A stretch of 64,000 bases of DNA, taken from positions 22,369,789 to 22,433,788 of the forward strand of contig NC_087062.1 in assembly GCF_963678635.1 (NCBI RefSeq), given 5' to 3'. The position numbers and the translations under genes were made by a program. Of the stretch, positions 1-11,463 are shown one piece after another. This stretch comes from Symsagittifera roscoffensis. Its lineage: Eukaryota; Xenacoelomorpha; Acoela; Convolutidae. Every line of letters begins with the position of its first letter. Within the stretch, counting starts at the first letter, position 1. Below the pieces are notes generated by a model. That model worked only from the letters and a program-made list of their open reading frames with translations. It was not told the origin of the DNA and searched no databases.

Positions 1-991
1 TATTCAATAAACTGTTGTTTCGTTATTTTGTGATTTATTTGAAAAGCAATTTTGTCCTGCTATCAAACTTTTCAAACTTTTTTTCACCTCTGGTCATTCA
101 TTCAGTTTTGCTATTCTATCAAATTTCAACGTTTATTGAATTTCTATTGAAAAAAAAACTGCAGCATCTGAAAGCTTTTTGTGGCTTCAGCTCCAGTTTG
201 GAAAGTTTTTTTTCTGCAAATGTTTTTTGTATACTCGGTCATTTTGGACTAATTAACAGGTGAGTTTTTGTTAGTAACAACAACACGCGTCAATTGTGAA
301 TATCAAATGCCACATTGAATTGAAGACAGCATTTGGGTCATATCATTACGATAAAAGACTTTAAATACATCGCTTTCAAAATTTTTAAATCATGTGAAGT
401 ATGAAATGAAGTACAAAAAATGAAACCGTTGTTTTGTTGATAATTTTTCCATTTTTTTCCAGCAAAAACTTTTTATTAAACTTTTGGGGCGGTCGGATTT
501 TTTATACTTTTGCCGTCATAGACAACGAATATGATGTTTAAACTTAAGGGGGTTTGAAAATATCAAAATTGTCAAATTGGAGTAAGTAACGCGCCGTAGG
601 TTAGATAGTAGCTGTCAATCGAAAGCATCAAGACACAAGAAAACAATACTCTTCTTGTATTTTCTGGTTGCTTAAGATATCATCTACCAAAAACATTATC
701 AAACTTGGAAGATTTTTCGAGAGTAAAAGCATGAACTTCTTTTTACTGTTCAGCATCTCGAAAACACTGAGATTGGCTGTGAAAACAATTTTCTAACCCC
801 GTAGCATTGCAACAAAAAGCAGATAAAATACCATTTCAAGGGTAAGTCCATAAATCTAATACCTTTAGCTCGGTTTTAAAATGAAGCACAAAATAAGGCT
901 TGCTTGCGTCTCGATTCCACCGGCCCATTTGAAAGTGACACGTTAGTGTTTTATAGATAGCCATTTCACGCGGTGCCTATTGATTTAGTAG
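1..991. other. Left flank, no supported gene
   Basis: AT-rich sequence with no reading frame I can support. A near-perfect splice-donor match (ACAG followed by GTGAGT) sits at about 257-266, downstream of an 82-codon open frame starting at 15, so a small exon is possible. The encoded protein is low-complexity Phe/Leu-rich and I do not recognise it. Confidence 0.4.
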
Positions 992-1160
992 CAAGATGCA
1001 TTTTTGGAACCGCAAATGATACTAGGCGATGTTTTCATAGTTAACATGAAAAATTGGGAGGCAGAAAACGAGTTGAGCAGATCTACAAAACCCCTCAACA
1101 TGTATACAAAGAACTTCGTCTTAAAAGCGCGTCGTTATAAAACTGTAAAAACTTACAATT
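992..1160 (+). pseudogene. Open frame interrupted by retroelement copy A (left part)
   Basis: A frame opens after a TAG at 989-991 and runs without a stop up to the LTR of copy A. If the element and one copy of its 4-bp target duplication are left out, the frame continues in phase from 19653 to a TAG at 19802-19804, giving a little over 100 codons. The product is hydrophilic and charged, with a Lys/Arg-rich stretch just before the insertion and a Glu/Asp/Lys-rich end. I do not recognise it; it may be an exon or part of an older mobile element. The start is uncertain: the first ATG in frame is at 1016. Confidence 0.4.
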
Positions 1161-1570
1161 TGGAACCTGATCTAAACTACATTTCATTATTGGATAAATT
1201 AGATATTCTACTACTGTAAAATATTTAATATTAACCAATCATAATCCATCTAACTAACAACCCACTTATTTGTAAGTGCTGAAATTACTTGTAACTTCAG
1301 CACCAGAGAGATTTGAATTTAACTTAGAAATTAGTTGCCTCTCCAAGAGAACTTCAGCTGCCGCAATAAACCAGTATACTCTAGATCTATTGAGCCTAGC
1401 AGAGACTAGTTAAACACCCTGAGACTAGTAGATATAAGAATAAGATTAGGATCGGTATTAGACTAAGAAGTTGCATGAATCTATCCGGCCGAAAATAAGA
1501 TAGCGTGACGAGCAGACGGTGTACCCTATCCGAAATTACTCTATGAGTTAACCACATCCATCTTAACTCA
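1161..1570 (+). repeat. 5' LTR of copy A
   Basis: Matches 19239-19648 over its whole length and, in reverse complement, 40960-41369 and 59313-59717. It starts TGGAACC and ends AACTCA. An AT-rich TATA-like stretch lies near 1216-1233, an AATAAA at 1365-1370 could be the polyadenylation signal, and a 13-bp inverted repeat (one mismatch here) lies at 1276-1303. U3, R and U5 borders cannot be set from sequence alone. Confidence 0.93.
1276..1303 (+). promoter_or_regulatory. LTR hairpin
   Basis: A 13-bp inverted repeat with a 2-nt loop (GTGCTGAAATTAC, then TT, then its complement with one mismatch). The stem is perfect in both LTRs of copy B (41227-41254 and 59575-59602). It lies between the TATA-like stretch and the AATAAA, so it would be in the R region if transcription starts near 1250. 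Confidence 0.55.
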
Positions 1571-1572
1571 TC

Positions 1573-1590
1573 TGGTGCGACCATAAGTCT
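1573..1590 (+). promoter_or_regulatory. Candidate primer binding site
   Basis: Two bases after the LTR the sequence reads TGGTGCGACCATAAG, starting with the TGG expected opposite a tRNA CCA end. It is identical in copy B (59296-59310, reverse strand). I could not match it to a particular tRNA by eye, so the primer is unknown. Confidence 0.45.
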
Positions 1591-1659
1591 CGAATAAGAC
1601 CTTAATAGCTTAGAATTAACCAAAAATATTTCAGAAATTAGACAAATAACCTAATTGAA

Positions 1660-1866
1660 ATGTCTCTACGGCTCAATAGATCAGAGCCGGTATTCCGCAC
1701 AATACTAAAAGTACCTGGTATTGGAAGAAGACCTCGGACAAGAGACGATATACGATTAAGTAGAAACTTATCATTTAGTTTCATGGTTGTACGGCAAAAG
1801 CCAACACGAACTTTTATATTTAGAATCTTATTAGCAATGAATTTAGATTTTCATTTGCAAACATAA
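1660..1866 (+). CDS. ORF0, small basic protein of the element leader (68 codons)
   Basis: An uninterrupted frame from ATG 1660 shortly after the primer-site region. Copy B has the same frame open (59198-58992) with the same start and end, and only scattered substitutions. The product is Arg-rich (about 20% Arg in the first 45 residues), with no membrane segment or signal peptide, and ends in a Phe/Leu/Asn-rich tail. I do not recognise it. Because the two copies are close relatives, an open frame of this length could be chance, but it has stayed open in the older copy while most larger ORFs there are broken. Function unknown. Confidence 0.5.
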   Translation: MSLRLNRSEPVFRTILKVPGIGRRPRTRDDIRLSRNLSFSFMVVRQKPTRTFIFRILLAMNLDFHLQT

Positions 1867-2791
1867 TATTTTGAAGTAAATCTTCATGATCTTTTCAGGC
1901 GCTAAATAAATTACTAATGTACAATAACGATTGATAAAAAGATCTCAGATCGTTTTCCTAATTTCTGCAGTATTATTTGAAACATATTTGAAAAATATTT
2001 ATTGAAAATAAAAATAAAAATTAGTAGCATGACAATAAATTGTTAGTATACATAAATCATTTTGTTGTTCCAGCTTCATCACCTAAACATAACAGCAATC
2101 ATAAGCTCACTAACATCATTAAAAAACTAAATCTTTACATTAAATAAATTTAAACCATTTTAAGTTTAAATTCCCTTCATTTTAAAAATCAGATCATCGA
2201 GGCTTATCCTTGGATCTTTATAAAGTTTCTATCTCACTAAATTTAAAATCTGATAATCAAGGCCTATCCTTGGATTAAAAAGAACAATTTTGTTCTCCCC
2301 CACCCACTTAGCAAATGTCTAACGACCTCAAACGTCGATTCACTATCCAACTTTTCCAAAATACCCAGGACTAATAGAAATTTTTAAATAAAACTAACCA
2401 TTCAAACTAAGTTAAACAATGAAGAACTTCGGTTACTCATCCTTCACTTGAACCCTCCTCTTAACAGACCCAGGATAGATCTTAGACTTAGTAAGTTTAA
2501 AATAGTATCTAACGAACTACTTGCGTTCTAATTATACCTAAACCTTGTGCATCGATTTACTATTCTCCAGCCCTTGAACACAATCACAACCCCTAAGTAA
2601 GATTAAGTAAGTTAACACCTTAACTTAGACTAGCCACGAGAAAGTAAAAAATCATTCTTCGGAATCGATATACTTTTCTCTCCAACCCTGAACAAATAGA
2701 CCCAGGTTAAGCTAACCAAAAAATTTTAAGGACTAACAGTCTAGGAAATTAAAATCACTAATAACTTCTTGCATCCCTCATCCTAAACCTT
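1867..2791 (+). other. Element leader with repeated motifs, no ORF
   Basis: About 0.9 kb between ORF0 and ORF1. It holds a twice-repeated motif around TATCCTTGGAT (about 2190-2215 and 2250-2276) and a three-times repeated block made of an ATCGAT-like core, a T/C-rich run and a CCAACCYTG-like end (near 2335-2355, 2551-2577 and 2666-2690), each followed or preceded by ACCCAGG. The same blocks occur in copy B (58140-58640). Candidate packaging, dimerisation or translation-control region. Confidence 0.5.
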
Positions 2792-3244
2792 ATGTCATTC
2801 AAAAACTTAGAAAATAAACAAACAATCATTTTACACAATTGTGATTGTGAAATAGATAACAAAAAACTCGATCTTGTAATCACTCCACATACACAAACAG
2901 TTGGATACATTCGAACAATAAAAAGAAAAATTATAAACAAACAAAGACAAATCACACGAAAAAGATTTTCAAAAAATAGAAACGCATTTTCTGAATCAGA
3001 AGCCAACAGTTTAGACGAACTATACAAATTAAAAGAATCAATAAATAAAAATTGCCCCATTCATGATCAATTATATTTTTCCGACTCAGAAAAAACTTCA
3101 AATTCATCAAAAGGAGGAAAAATAAGAACAAAAAAGCAATATAAACACAAACCAGTACACCAGTATAATTGGAATCAACCAATTAGACATATTGATAGTT
3201 ATATATTAACAGTCATCAAACAAAAAAATGAGCCACACAGATGA
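2792..3244 (+). CDS. ORF1, basic protein upstream of Gag (150 codons)
   Basis: Intact in both copies (copy B 58060-57593, 155 codons). The product is strongly basic, with a Lys/Arg-dense stretch around residues 45-70 and another around 105-115, separated by a Ser/Glu/Asp-rich stretch. This suggests a nucleic-acid-binding or nuclear protein, but no known domain is visible. Its last 17 nt overlap the start of the Gag frame in another frame, so the two could be translated from one message by coupled re-initiation or leaky scanning. No close counterpart upstream of gag comes to mind in ordinary Ty3/gypsy elements. Confidence 0.65.
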   Translation: MSFKNLENKQTIILHNCDCEIDNKKLDLVITPHTQTVGYIRTIKRKIINKQRQITRKRFSKNRNAFSESEANSLDELYKLKESINKNCPIHDQLYFSDSEKTSNSSKGGKIRTKKQYKHKPVHQYNWNQPIRHIDSYILTVIKQKNEPHR

Positions 3245-4951
3245 AGAAGCAGTTTTTCCCTTTCTTATAGATTCACTCGATGATAGAGGACAAACACGAT
3301 TTTGTAAGAACTTACTCGTAAATTTGTTTGAACCAGGAATTAGTCTATGCAAAGCAGAATTCCCAGATGTAAAAATCAAAAGACAGATTATTGAACATTA
3401 TTTGAAAGACATATGTAATCTAACACAGCAATACAGAATCTCCACCATAGAATTTAGCACACCAAATACAGCCCATCGTAAATATGTAATTCAAACAGAC
3501 GATATTGAATTAGAATTTTCAAAAGTATTTATAGAATATATCAAATGCCTACAATATCATAACTCACAAAGAGCAAACTCTATATTCACTAACAAAGTTT
3601 TTGCAATAATATATAGTTATACATCTATATTGGAAACAACAGAAGTTCAAAGCACATCACCGACAGAAACATCCAAACATACAAAAGTAAGAAATGAAAT
3701 CACAGTATTTTCAACATTTCTACACATAATTCGCGAAAATTTTACTAAAGAAGATGTTTCACAAAACACTAAACATGATTTAAAAAAGATTTTAGCATGG
3801 TTTATAATAGATTATTTCACCCACAATTTAGATTTAATTTCACAAGCAAGAAAAACTTTCAGACCCCAAAATACCAATGATGACACTGTCCTTTCAGAGC
3901 AATCAGATTACGTTTGGGACCCTGACTGGTCTCATCCAGCATTTCTGAATATTCCACAAGATATCTCGAGTCAAGCAATAACTACAATATCTTTCCACAA
4001 AGATTATGTAAGAGTAATACGATTAACGATTGACACAACACCATTAAATTATAATACATTTTTACCTGATACACGAAACAACAGCTTAAATTCAACAGTC
4101 ATATATAATGAAAATCTCAATGAATCAGAAAACTTACACAGCAAGATATTCAAACACCATCACACTTCATAAATGAAGAAATCGTCCAAACAACAGCAAC
4201 AACTACACAACAAAGTATTTCACCAATACACCCCAATCTGACAACACCAAGAAATACAAATACATCACTAACACAGGTAACCTTACAATCAACCGTTAAA
4301 CCTTCGGTTGCTCCAAAATATTCACATATGGACTATCAAACGTATAGACCAATGACAATACCGTCAAAAACACAAAAACCGTTCACAAAAAACACTTTGC
4401 AGAACACAATTATAATTATGCTCACCAACAAAAAACAAATCAACCCCCCCCCCCCCCGAAAAAATACGCAAAATTTAAATCACGTATAATCACATTATTG
4501 GAATCTCCCAAAAATTTCAACCAATTCAGTAAACTTTCCAGATAATCCACAACCTACACAGGATCATAGTGAAAATTACCCATTTTTTCAACAGAATAAA
4601 AATAAACAACATACACCTTATAACACAAACTACTTATCATCTGATGATGATGATCACTACCAACCAGATATTTTTGCACCATATACCAGAGAATATCGCA
4701 CACAGAGATCGCGACAATCTCAACCATCCCAAAATATGAAAATTTACCCACAAAATCCAACAGATATACAAAATCCACAACAAATGCATATACAAAACCC
4801 ATTTAATACACAATCTTTTCAACCAATACAGCCACAAAACCCAAAGTTAATGCATTCTTATCAACCAACTCAAACGCAAAATGAAATACCGCTTCCATAT
4901 TAGCTTCAGCAACACGAAATAACAAAAAATCAACTTTCAAATTTTTCACAA
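3228..4951 (+). pseudogene. N-terminal Gag region (ORF2), broken in copy A
   Basis: Starts at ATG 3228, overlapping ORF1. The frame is open to a stop at 4170-4172, where copy B reads on. Further damage includes a C homopolymer near 4443-4457 absent from copy B, and a TAG at about 4901-4903. The first 310 residues are mixed, with an acidic beginning and several predicted helices, and contain no motif I know. The rest is Pro/Gln/Asn-rich linker leading into the capsid-like part at 4952. Comparison with copy B shows that ORF2 and gag form one long frame in the ancestor. Confidence 0.7.
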
Positions 4952-6739
4952 ATGCCAAATGCCGCAGAATCACTACAGATGACAATGAATCCATACCTCA
5001 TGGGTGGATCATCAATAACATCCAATAAACCACTGATGGTATTCACAGGAACAGATCCTGAATATTCTGTAGAAGATTATCTAAATGCAGTAACAGCAAA
5101 TTTAATTTTAAACATAGGACCTGAACCATTTAATACGCCACTACATCAAAATTGGATACATAGACGCACAGCGCTAATACAAACAACCCTAGATGGCGCA
5201 GCTCAAAAATGGTTTTCAGTATTACCCATAGAATTAAAATCAGACTGGAAAAGATTCACACAAGAAGTTTCAAAAATTTTTGATTCTGAAAGAAACAAAC
5301 AACACCAAAGAGTTTTATGCAACGAAATACGCAGATTATCAAATGAAACAATTAAGCAATTAGCAGTACGAATCGAAACACTAGTTCGAAAGGCATATTC
5401 ACTTAATACACATGACTACAAAAACACAAAAATGACAGAAATTTTAATGATGACCTTAACACCTCAATTAAGGAAAATAGCTATAAAAAAGAGAGCATCT
5501 CAACCTTCCTCAATTCGGGAACCAGATTTAGATTTTCGAAAATTAGTAGATAAACTAGAACAAGCAGAAATCACAATGAAACTCGAAGAAACAGAAAATC
5601 TAAAACTACAATATGTTAATCGAATTGAAACAAATACTACACATATAAATAATGTACCAGAATCAGACACAGACCTGATTGAAAAAATCACTGAAATACT
5701 AAATATCTACGAAAAACATCCAAATTTTAAAGGCAAACCATCTTTCAAAAAATGGTGTAATTATTGCCGACGATACGGACACAGTATTTCCGAATGTAGA
5801 CAAAAACAGCAAGACAATCAGAATAAACCTCCAAAGCACAAAGAACCAAATAAATCATTCTATCAATACATGAATAAAGACCAAAATCTACCAAACAAAA
5901 ATATATATACTAAAAACAGTTCAGGAAAACCACTTCCGAGCAACTCAAGTTACACAAGAAATCAATCACCATATAATTCAAGTTATAGAGGTAGATCACC
6001 CGAACGAGGAAATAGACGGAATTTCTCACAAAATAGATATAATCGATCGAATAGCCAAAATAACCAAAATAACTATTCACGATCGAATTCCAATACAATA
6101 GAATTTGTTTCTGAATCCAGTTCCCAATCAAACCCAAGGAATAGACACTATTCCAATAATCAATCACGAAACTCATCATACAACAGAAATAGAAACTATT
6201 CACATAATAGAAATAGAAGTTATTCAAACAGTCGAAATCAGAATTATCCAAACAATAAATCAAGGAAAAATTCATATAACAGATCAAGTTATCGCAGATC
6301 AAATGATAATTATCAAAACAGATCACAAAATATTTCACAAAATCGAAACTCAAATTACAATAATCGATGCAGAAATTATTCCCAGTCACCTCACAGGAAT
6401 AATAACCGCTATCCCGATTCTAAACATCGATACAGAAGTAGCACACCAAAACATCAAAGACACATTAATCAAGTGCAGACAAATGAAGAAACAACTTCAG
6501 ACCTACCAGGTATTGATGACACAGGAAGTAACGAATTACAACTAAATCATATAAATTGTGAATCGTCAGATACAGAAAGTGATACAGATAATACTATCTC
6601 TGTAAATATGATAACAGTCGAAAACGACTATGAACCTATCATATATGAACAACCTTTTACTTCACATATATATGAAAATCAATTGGAACTCCTTCACAAT
6701 TACTATATTGAACTCATTGATAATACACAAACTACATAA
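4952..6739 (+). pseudogene. Gag capsid-like part, CCHC knuckle and Asn/Arg/Ser-rich tail
   Basis: Open for 595 codons. Residues about 20-220 have the helical layout of Ty3-type capsid, with conserved W and F positions and a retrotransposon-gag-like segment around WIHRRTALIQTTLDGAAQKW. A single CCHC zinc knuckle (C-x2-C-x4-H-x4-C) is at about residues 269-282. It is followed by about 200 residues made of Asn, Arg, Ser and Tyr in short imperfect repeats (about 5930-6440), an RNA-binding-like low-complexity tail, and then an acidic end. The ATG at 4952 is internal to the real Gag. This portion is better preserved here than in copy B, which has a TGA at 55322-55324. Confidence 0.8.
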
Positions 6740-7703
6740 GAAGTAAACGGAATTAACACGGTAATTAAACCCGATAAAAAAGACGAAACACAATGCTCAA
6801 GCACAAAACATCAAAAAATACAAAAAAAAACACCAAGAGAAAAACTTTGGACAATTCCATTTCTCTAAGAGAGCCCAAGAAACAAAGAAATTCAACCACC
6901 AGATCTTGAAATTGATTTTTTAATTGACTCAGGAGCAGAATCAAACATAATTAATATTCCCACATGGAACGAAATCAAAACATTGCATCCAAAATTAACA
7001 CCTCTCGAAACCTCTAAAAAAATTAGCAACAGCGCAAGGATCAACATTGGTAAATTATGGAAAAATCCAATTATTCCTTCTTCCCACGAAAACAATGGAA
7101 CAAAACAAAATTTCAAACAAACCATTTAAACAAATATTTCATATTACTGATATTAAACACAATATCATTGGCATATCATTTATATCTAAATATATACCAA
7201 CAATCAACATCTTAAATAGTAAGATACATATCAAAGATAAATACACAAAAACAAAAAATACAGCCCTAACATTCTTCCAAAGATTAAACAAACAACCACC
7301 ATTCTTCTCAAAATTTTACCCCATTTACAAGCAACAACGGAAACACCTGAAACCACTATCAGGAAATATATATAATTTTTTAATAAAACAAGTTCACCAG
7401 TATAACAAAAGTCAAAATAAACAACAACTTTTCATGTCAGACTTCGAACTTAAACCTATCTACAAATTTTTCAAAATTACGATCTCATCCATAAATTATT
7501 CGAAAAATACAAATTCCGACATCATTTCATTACACGTGTTTAATAAAACACCATATCAAGTAACATTACCCTTAGGACTTTTAGGATATTGTGAAACAAA
7601 TGCTACAATTTCACCTATAAATGAAGAAGCCTACCGCGTTAATAATATACTCCAATTATTAGATATTTGCCAATCAGGATTCTTGACGAAGAATTATCCA
7701 TAA
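6740..7703 (+). pseudogene. Aspartic protease and linker to RT
   Basis: The active-site motif LIDSGAESNII is read at about 6916-6950, after a gag/pol junction with stops. A one-base change near 7015-7022 shifts the frame. From 7047 the frame is open to 7703 and includes the C-terminal protease signature (HNIIGISF) and then a 150-residue linker. The complete protease is represented here, although broken; copy B lacks its second half. Confidence 0.7.
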
Positions 7704-8700
7704 ATAATATCATAAGTAATGAAAAAAAACACAGATTACTTCACAAAAACACCATATTTTAAACCAACATTTAATATAACAAGTTACACAAAAGAACAAA
7801 AAAAATTTTAACAATGTTTAATTTTGAACATTCACAAATTACACAAATTGAATTTGATAAATTAGCAAAACAACTGTTAAAATATTCAACAGTCTACGCA
7901 ACATCAAAATTTGACGGTGGAAAAATTAGTTCATCACTACACCTCCCGTTAAAACCCGACGCAGTTTTCAAAAAACAAAGAGCCAGTAAAGTACCAATTC
8001 ACTTACATGACAAGGTAAACAGATTACTTGACATTTTAGAACAATACGAAATTATCTCACCAGTAAATAAGGAAGAACAACCAAAAGGTAACACTTTCAT
8101 CAATCCTGTTATCATTCTAGCAAAAGGTGAATCACTAAAAATAGTTTTAGACGCTAGATACCTCAATTCACTAATTGACGAATGAAAATGCAATTGGCCT
8201 ATCGAACCCATACAAGTTATCTTAACAAAGATAAATGGTAAATATTTCACAACCGCAGATATGAATAGTGCTTATAATCAAATGCCACTAGATGAACAAT
8301 CACGACGTTAAACACAATTTGTTATTGGAAATCAACAATATGAATTTAATCGCTTATTCTATGGAATATCCATAGGACCAGCAGCTTTTTCAGCTTTTAT
8401 GAGTAAAATTTTTAGACCACTAATACTCAAAATGTTTTAGGCGATGTTTTTATGCAATCACAAACCAAAGTCGAAATGTTCACAGTTTTAGAACAATATC
8501 ATAAAATACTTCAGAACGAAAATTTGAAAGCAGCTCCCGGTAAATCACACTTCTTTCTAACACGCGTTAAATTTTTAGGACATAATATTGAACGAAACAC
8601 TATCACTCCATTAAAATCATGCATTGATGCCATTCAAAAACTTCAGCCACCTACAAATAAAAAAAAATCCAAGAACTCCTTGGAAAGTTAAATTTCTTAA
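7704..8700 (+). pseudogene. Reverse transcriptase, broken
   Basis: Fragments 7814-8185 and 8452-8691 in different frames. Recognisable Ty3-type RT blocks are the fingers with VLDARYLN, the palm entry (YNQMPLDEQ) and a thumb region. Stops occur at 8183-8185 and near 8310. The catalytic YLDD box present in copy B is lost by a small deletion at about 8430-8445, so this RT cannot be active even if the frames were open. Confidence 0.85.
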
Positions 8701-9854
8701 GTAAATATGTTTACAAAATGCAATTATACTTAAGACCTTTTTATAACATCCTCAGACTACAAAATAATTTTGAATGGACCACTGAACATCAAACAAGATT
8801 TGAAGAAATTAAAAAACTTTTAACTGAACAAATTTCAAATACAATTACAGATCCAAACCAACCATTCTATGCAATGTGCGATGCTTCAAATTTTGGCATC
8901 GGCGCAGCATTGCTCCAATCGCATAGTGGAACAAATAAAATAAACCTTATATCAGCAATTTCATGATTATTCACTGAAGCAGAGCTACGACTATCAACTC
9001 TATTGAGAGAATGTACAGCTATAATTTATACACTTGCAGAATATGAATTTCTGATACTTGGATCAAAACACCCAACAGTTTTTTTCACAGATCATAAACC
9101 AATTACATTTCTCTTTACACAAAAACCAAATTCCAATCATAGAGTTTATAGATTTCAACTAATTCTAATGAAATTCCCAAATTTACATATAGTTTGGACA
9201 GCAGGAAAAAACCTTGCATTACCAGATACATTAATTAGAAATACGCCACCTGAATTACTCACACGAAAAACTACAGTTGAAATACCACAAAATATTAAAT
9301 TTTATCTCGCAAAAGATGAAACATCACCCCGACTAGAATGCAAATATGCAGTAAAAATTGACATTGATCAATCACAGATAAATAATCTACAACATTTCCC
9401 ACTTTACGTAGATTGCCAAAATAATCACTACGAAGTTGATTTACAAGGAACATCAACTTTCAAACCAATTCCATACTCACAATGGATAAAAACTAATACT
9501 CAACAAAAGAGAATAAAACAATACTCGCATAAAAAAGACCTTTTTCCATTAATTGAAAGAGAAAATTTAACCGATAAAATAAATTTATCAGGACCACAAA
9601 CAAACGATTCAAAATACACAATAAATCAAGTTTTTGATCCCCATGACCCACTTGACACAATTCCCCTATCAAAACTAGAAATTGACAATATTTTTCTCCC
9701 CCCAACAGATAAAATTACACTTGAACTTTTAACACAAAATCAAAATCTCGACCCAGTGATTAGACAACTAAAATCATGGCACAAATACAAAACTAAGCCC
9801 GTAAAAGCAGATACCACAATTTTAGGAAATAAAACACTCCTCCAATATTTTTGA
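8701..9854 (+). pseudogene. RNase H and linker to integrase
   Basis: Frames 8718-8966 and 9003-9854, separated by a TGA near 8964. The Ty3-type RNase H acidic residues are visible: Asp in MCDASNFGIG, Glu in the MRECTAIIY-like helix, Asp in FFTDHKP, and Asp in LALPDT. About 170 residues of linker follow, then a TGA at 9852-9854 that copy B does not share. Confidence 0.85.
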
Positions 9855-10826
9855 AAATTTAATAACACAACAATTAATGAAAACACATATCTTTTAGAAT
9901 ATCAATTAAATGATTCTAAAGTTCCCTGTCTTCCTTTAAGTATGATATTGATAGCTTTTAATATCTCACATACACAAAATACTAAAGGACACTCCGGATC
10001 AGAAAAAACATACTTGAACTTTACGCAAAATTTTTATTTCCCAAATGCACCAATTTGGATAAAATTATTATGCAATGATTGTATATTATGTCAATTGAAC
10101 AAACCTTATCAAAATCATAAACAAATAGCACAAAAACAGGATTTTAAAGGACAAAGCTTATATTTTAACCATCGCATATCATTCGATACAAAAGAACCAA
10201 TTTCACCATCTTTTGAAGGAAACTCCTACATTATGGTCATTGTTGACGCATTCACACATTATGTAGCACTCAACCCAGTACCACATTGTAACGCTTATTA
10301 TGCTTACACGACGCTTTATGAACATTGGATAGCTAAATTTGGCTTACCCGAGACCTTAGTTACAGACAACGGTACAGAATTTATTAATAATGAAATCATC
10401 ACACTATGCCACTTATATAACATCAAACATAAACCACGTACATCTCATGCACCTTGGACAAACGGTTTAGTCGAAGGTATGAACCGTTCACTACAAGAAT
10501 ATCTCAGATGTATCATAAGTGGAAATGATACAAAATACACAGAATGGTCAGCAGATGTAAAATTATTTCCCTTAGCATACAATACACAAATCACGACAAC
10601 TTTAGGAATGTCACCATACGAAATGGTTTTCAATCAAAAACCACGTAAACCAATTATGTTTACAGCAAATGCCCATAAAAATGCACAAGGTTATTGCCAA
10701 CCAAATAAAGACTCAATTTGTTATCACCTATCTTCACACACACATGATGAAGATCATTTTCATCACCCACAAATTCTTAAATTAGCCTCCGGCACACATA
10801 CCGAATGGATAATAAATAGAGATTAA
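9855..10826 (+). pseudogene. Integrase zinc and catalytic core
   Basis: Open from 9942 to 10826. The HHCC finger (H-x6-H then C-x2-C) is at about 9969-10094. The catalytic triad is present: Asp in SFDTKE, Asp in VTDNGTEF, and Glu in GLVEGMNR. The core itself looks intact. The frame ends at a TAA at 10824-10826, where copy B instead has its own stop three codons earlier, so the ancestral frame ran on into the C-terminal module. Confidence 0.88.
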
Positions 10827-11463
10827 AAACACAATGATATCTACCAAAAAGTAACAAAGAAATTGTTACTGAGGCAAAACATTAACGATCAAATTAATTC
10901 ACCCTTTACACCAGCCACAGATTTAAAAATTGGAACATTTGTTTTAATACCTAACTTTATTACGCAAAAAGGAATCTCTAAAAAATTACAGCCTCTTCGA
11001 AAAGGACCATACCAAATCATTGCCAAACCCACTGACGTAACGTATAAACTTACAGATCCAACTAAAAAAGGAAAATGTTCAACATCGTAACAATTTATTA
11101 CCTTACTACCCAAAAGAATACGCACTACGCGAATTAACTCAATTATATTCTTTCACAGGTTTAAAAGTAATTCAAAATCATTCACATACAGAAAAAGAAA
11201 TAGATGAACATCACAACATTCATCATGAAAAACAAAATCAAAACAAACCACAACTCAAAACAATACATAAACGCCAGACACAAAAATACCTCAAAAAGAA
11301 AGAAAAAATAAGAAAATGATAGAAAAAATTCTACCGCAAGAACAAGTAGAAAGTCAGAACATAGAGAATCATCACGACTTAGAAATCAACCACGTAAAAA
11401 CTACCAAACATTCATCCCACAATATAAAATATTAAAGAAAGTTGAATTTCAAAAACAACTCTG
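10827..11463 (+). pseudogene. Integrase C-terminal (GPY-like) module and basic tail
   Basis: Open frame 10863-11090 with the GPY/F-type signature (LRKGPYQI) of Ty3 integrases, then a frameshift near 11075. The remainder to about 11463, readable by comparison with copy B, is a Lys/Gln/Asn-rich tail. Confidence 0.75.

Noticed and set aside
4446-4457. Poly-C run as a programmed frameshift site in Gag
   Set aside because: Copy B has no such run at the same place and reads through in one frame, so this is a decay-type expansion.
5910-6389. Long reverse-strand frames opposite the Gag tail (also 54412-54735 and 54751-55098)
   Set aside because: They are by-products of the Asn/Arg/Ser repeat on the coding strand, which yields stop-free reverse frames of Tyr/Phe/Asp/Asn composition.
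6105-6545. Ile/Thr-rich frame overlapping the Gag tail in another forward frame (also 54942-54331)
   Set aside because: Compositional shadow of the same repeat; the product is a monotonous Ile/Thr/His polymer and its start is not conserved.
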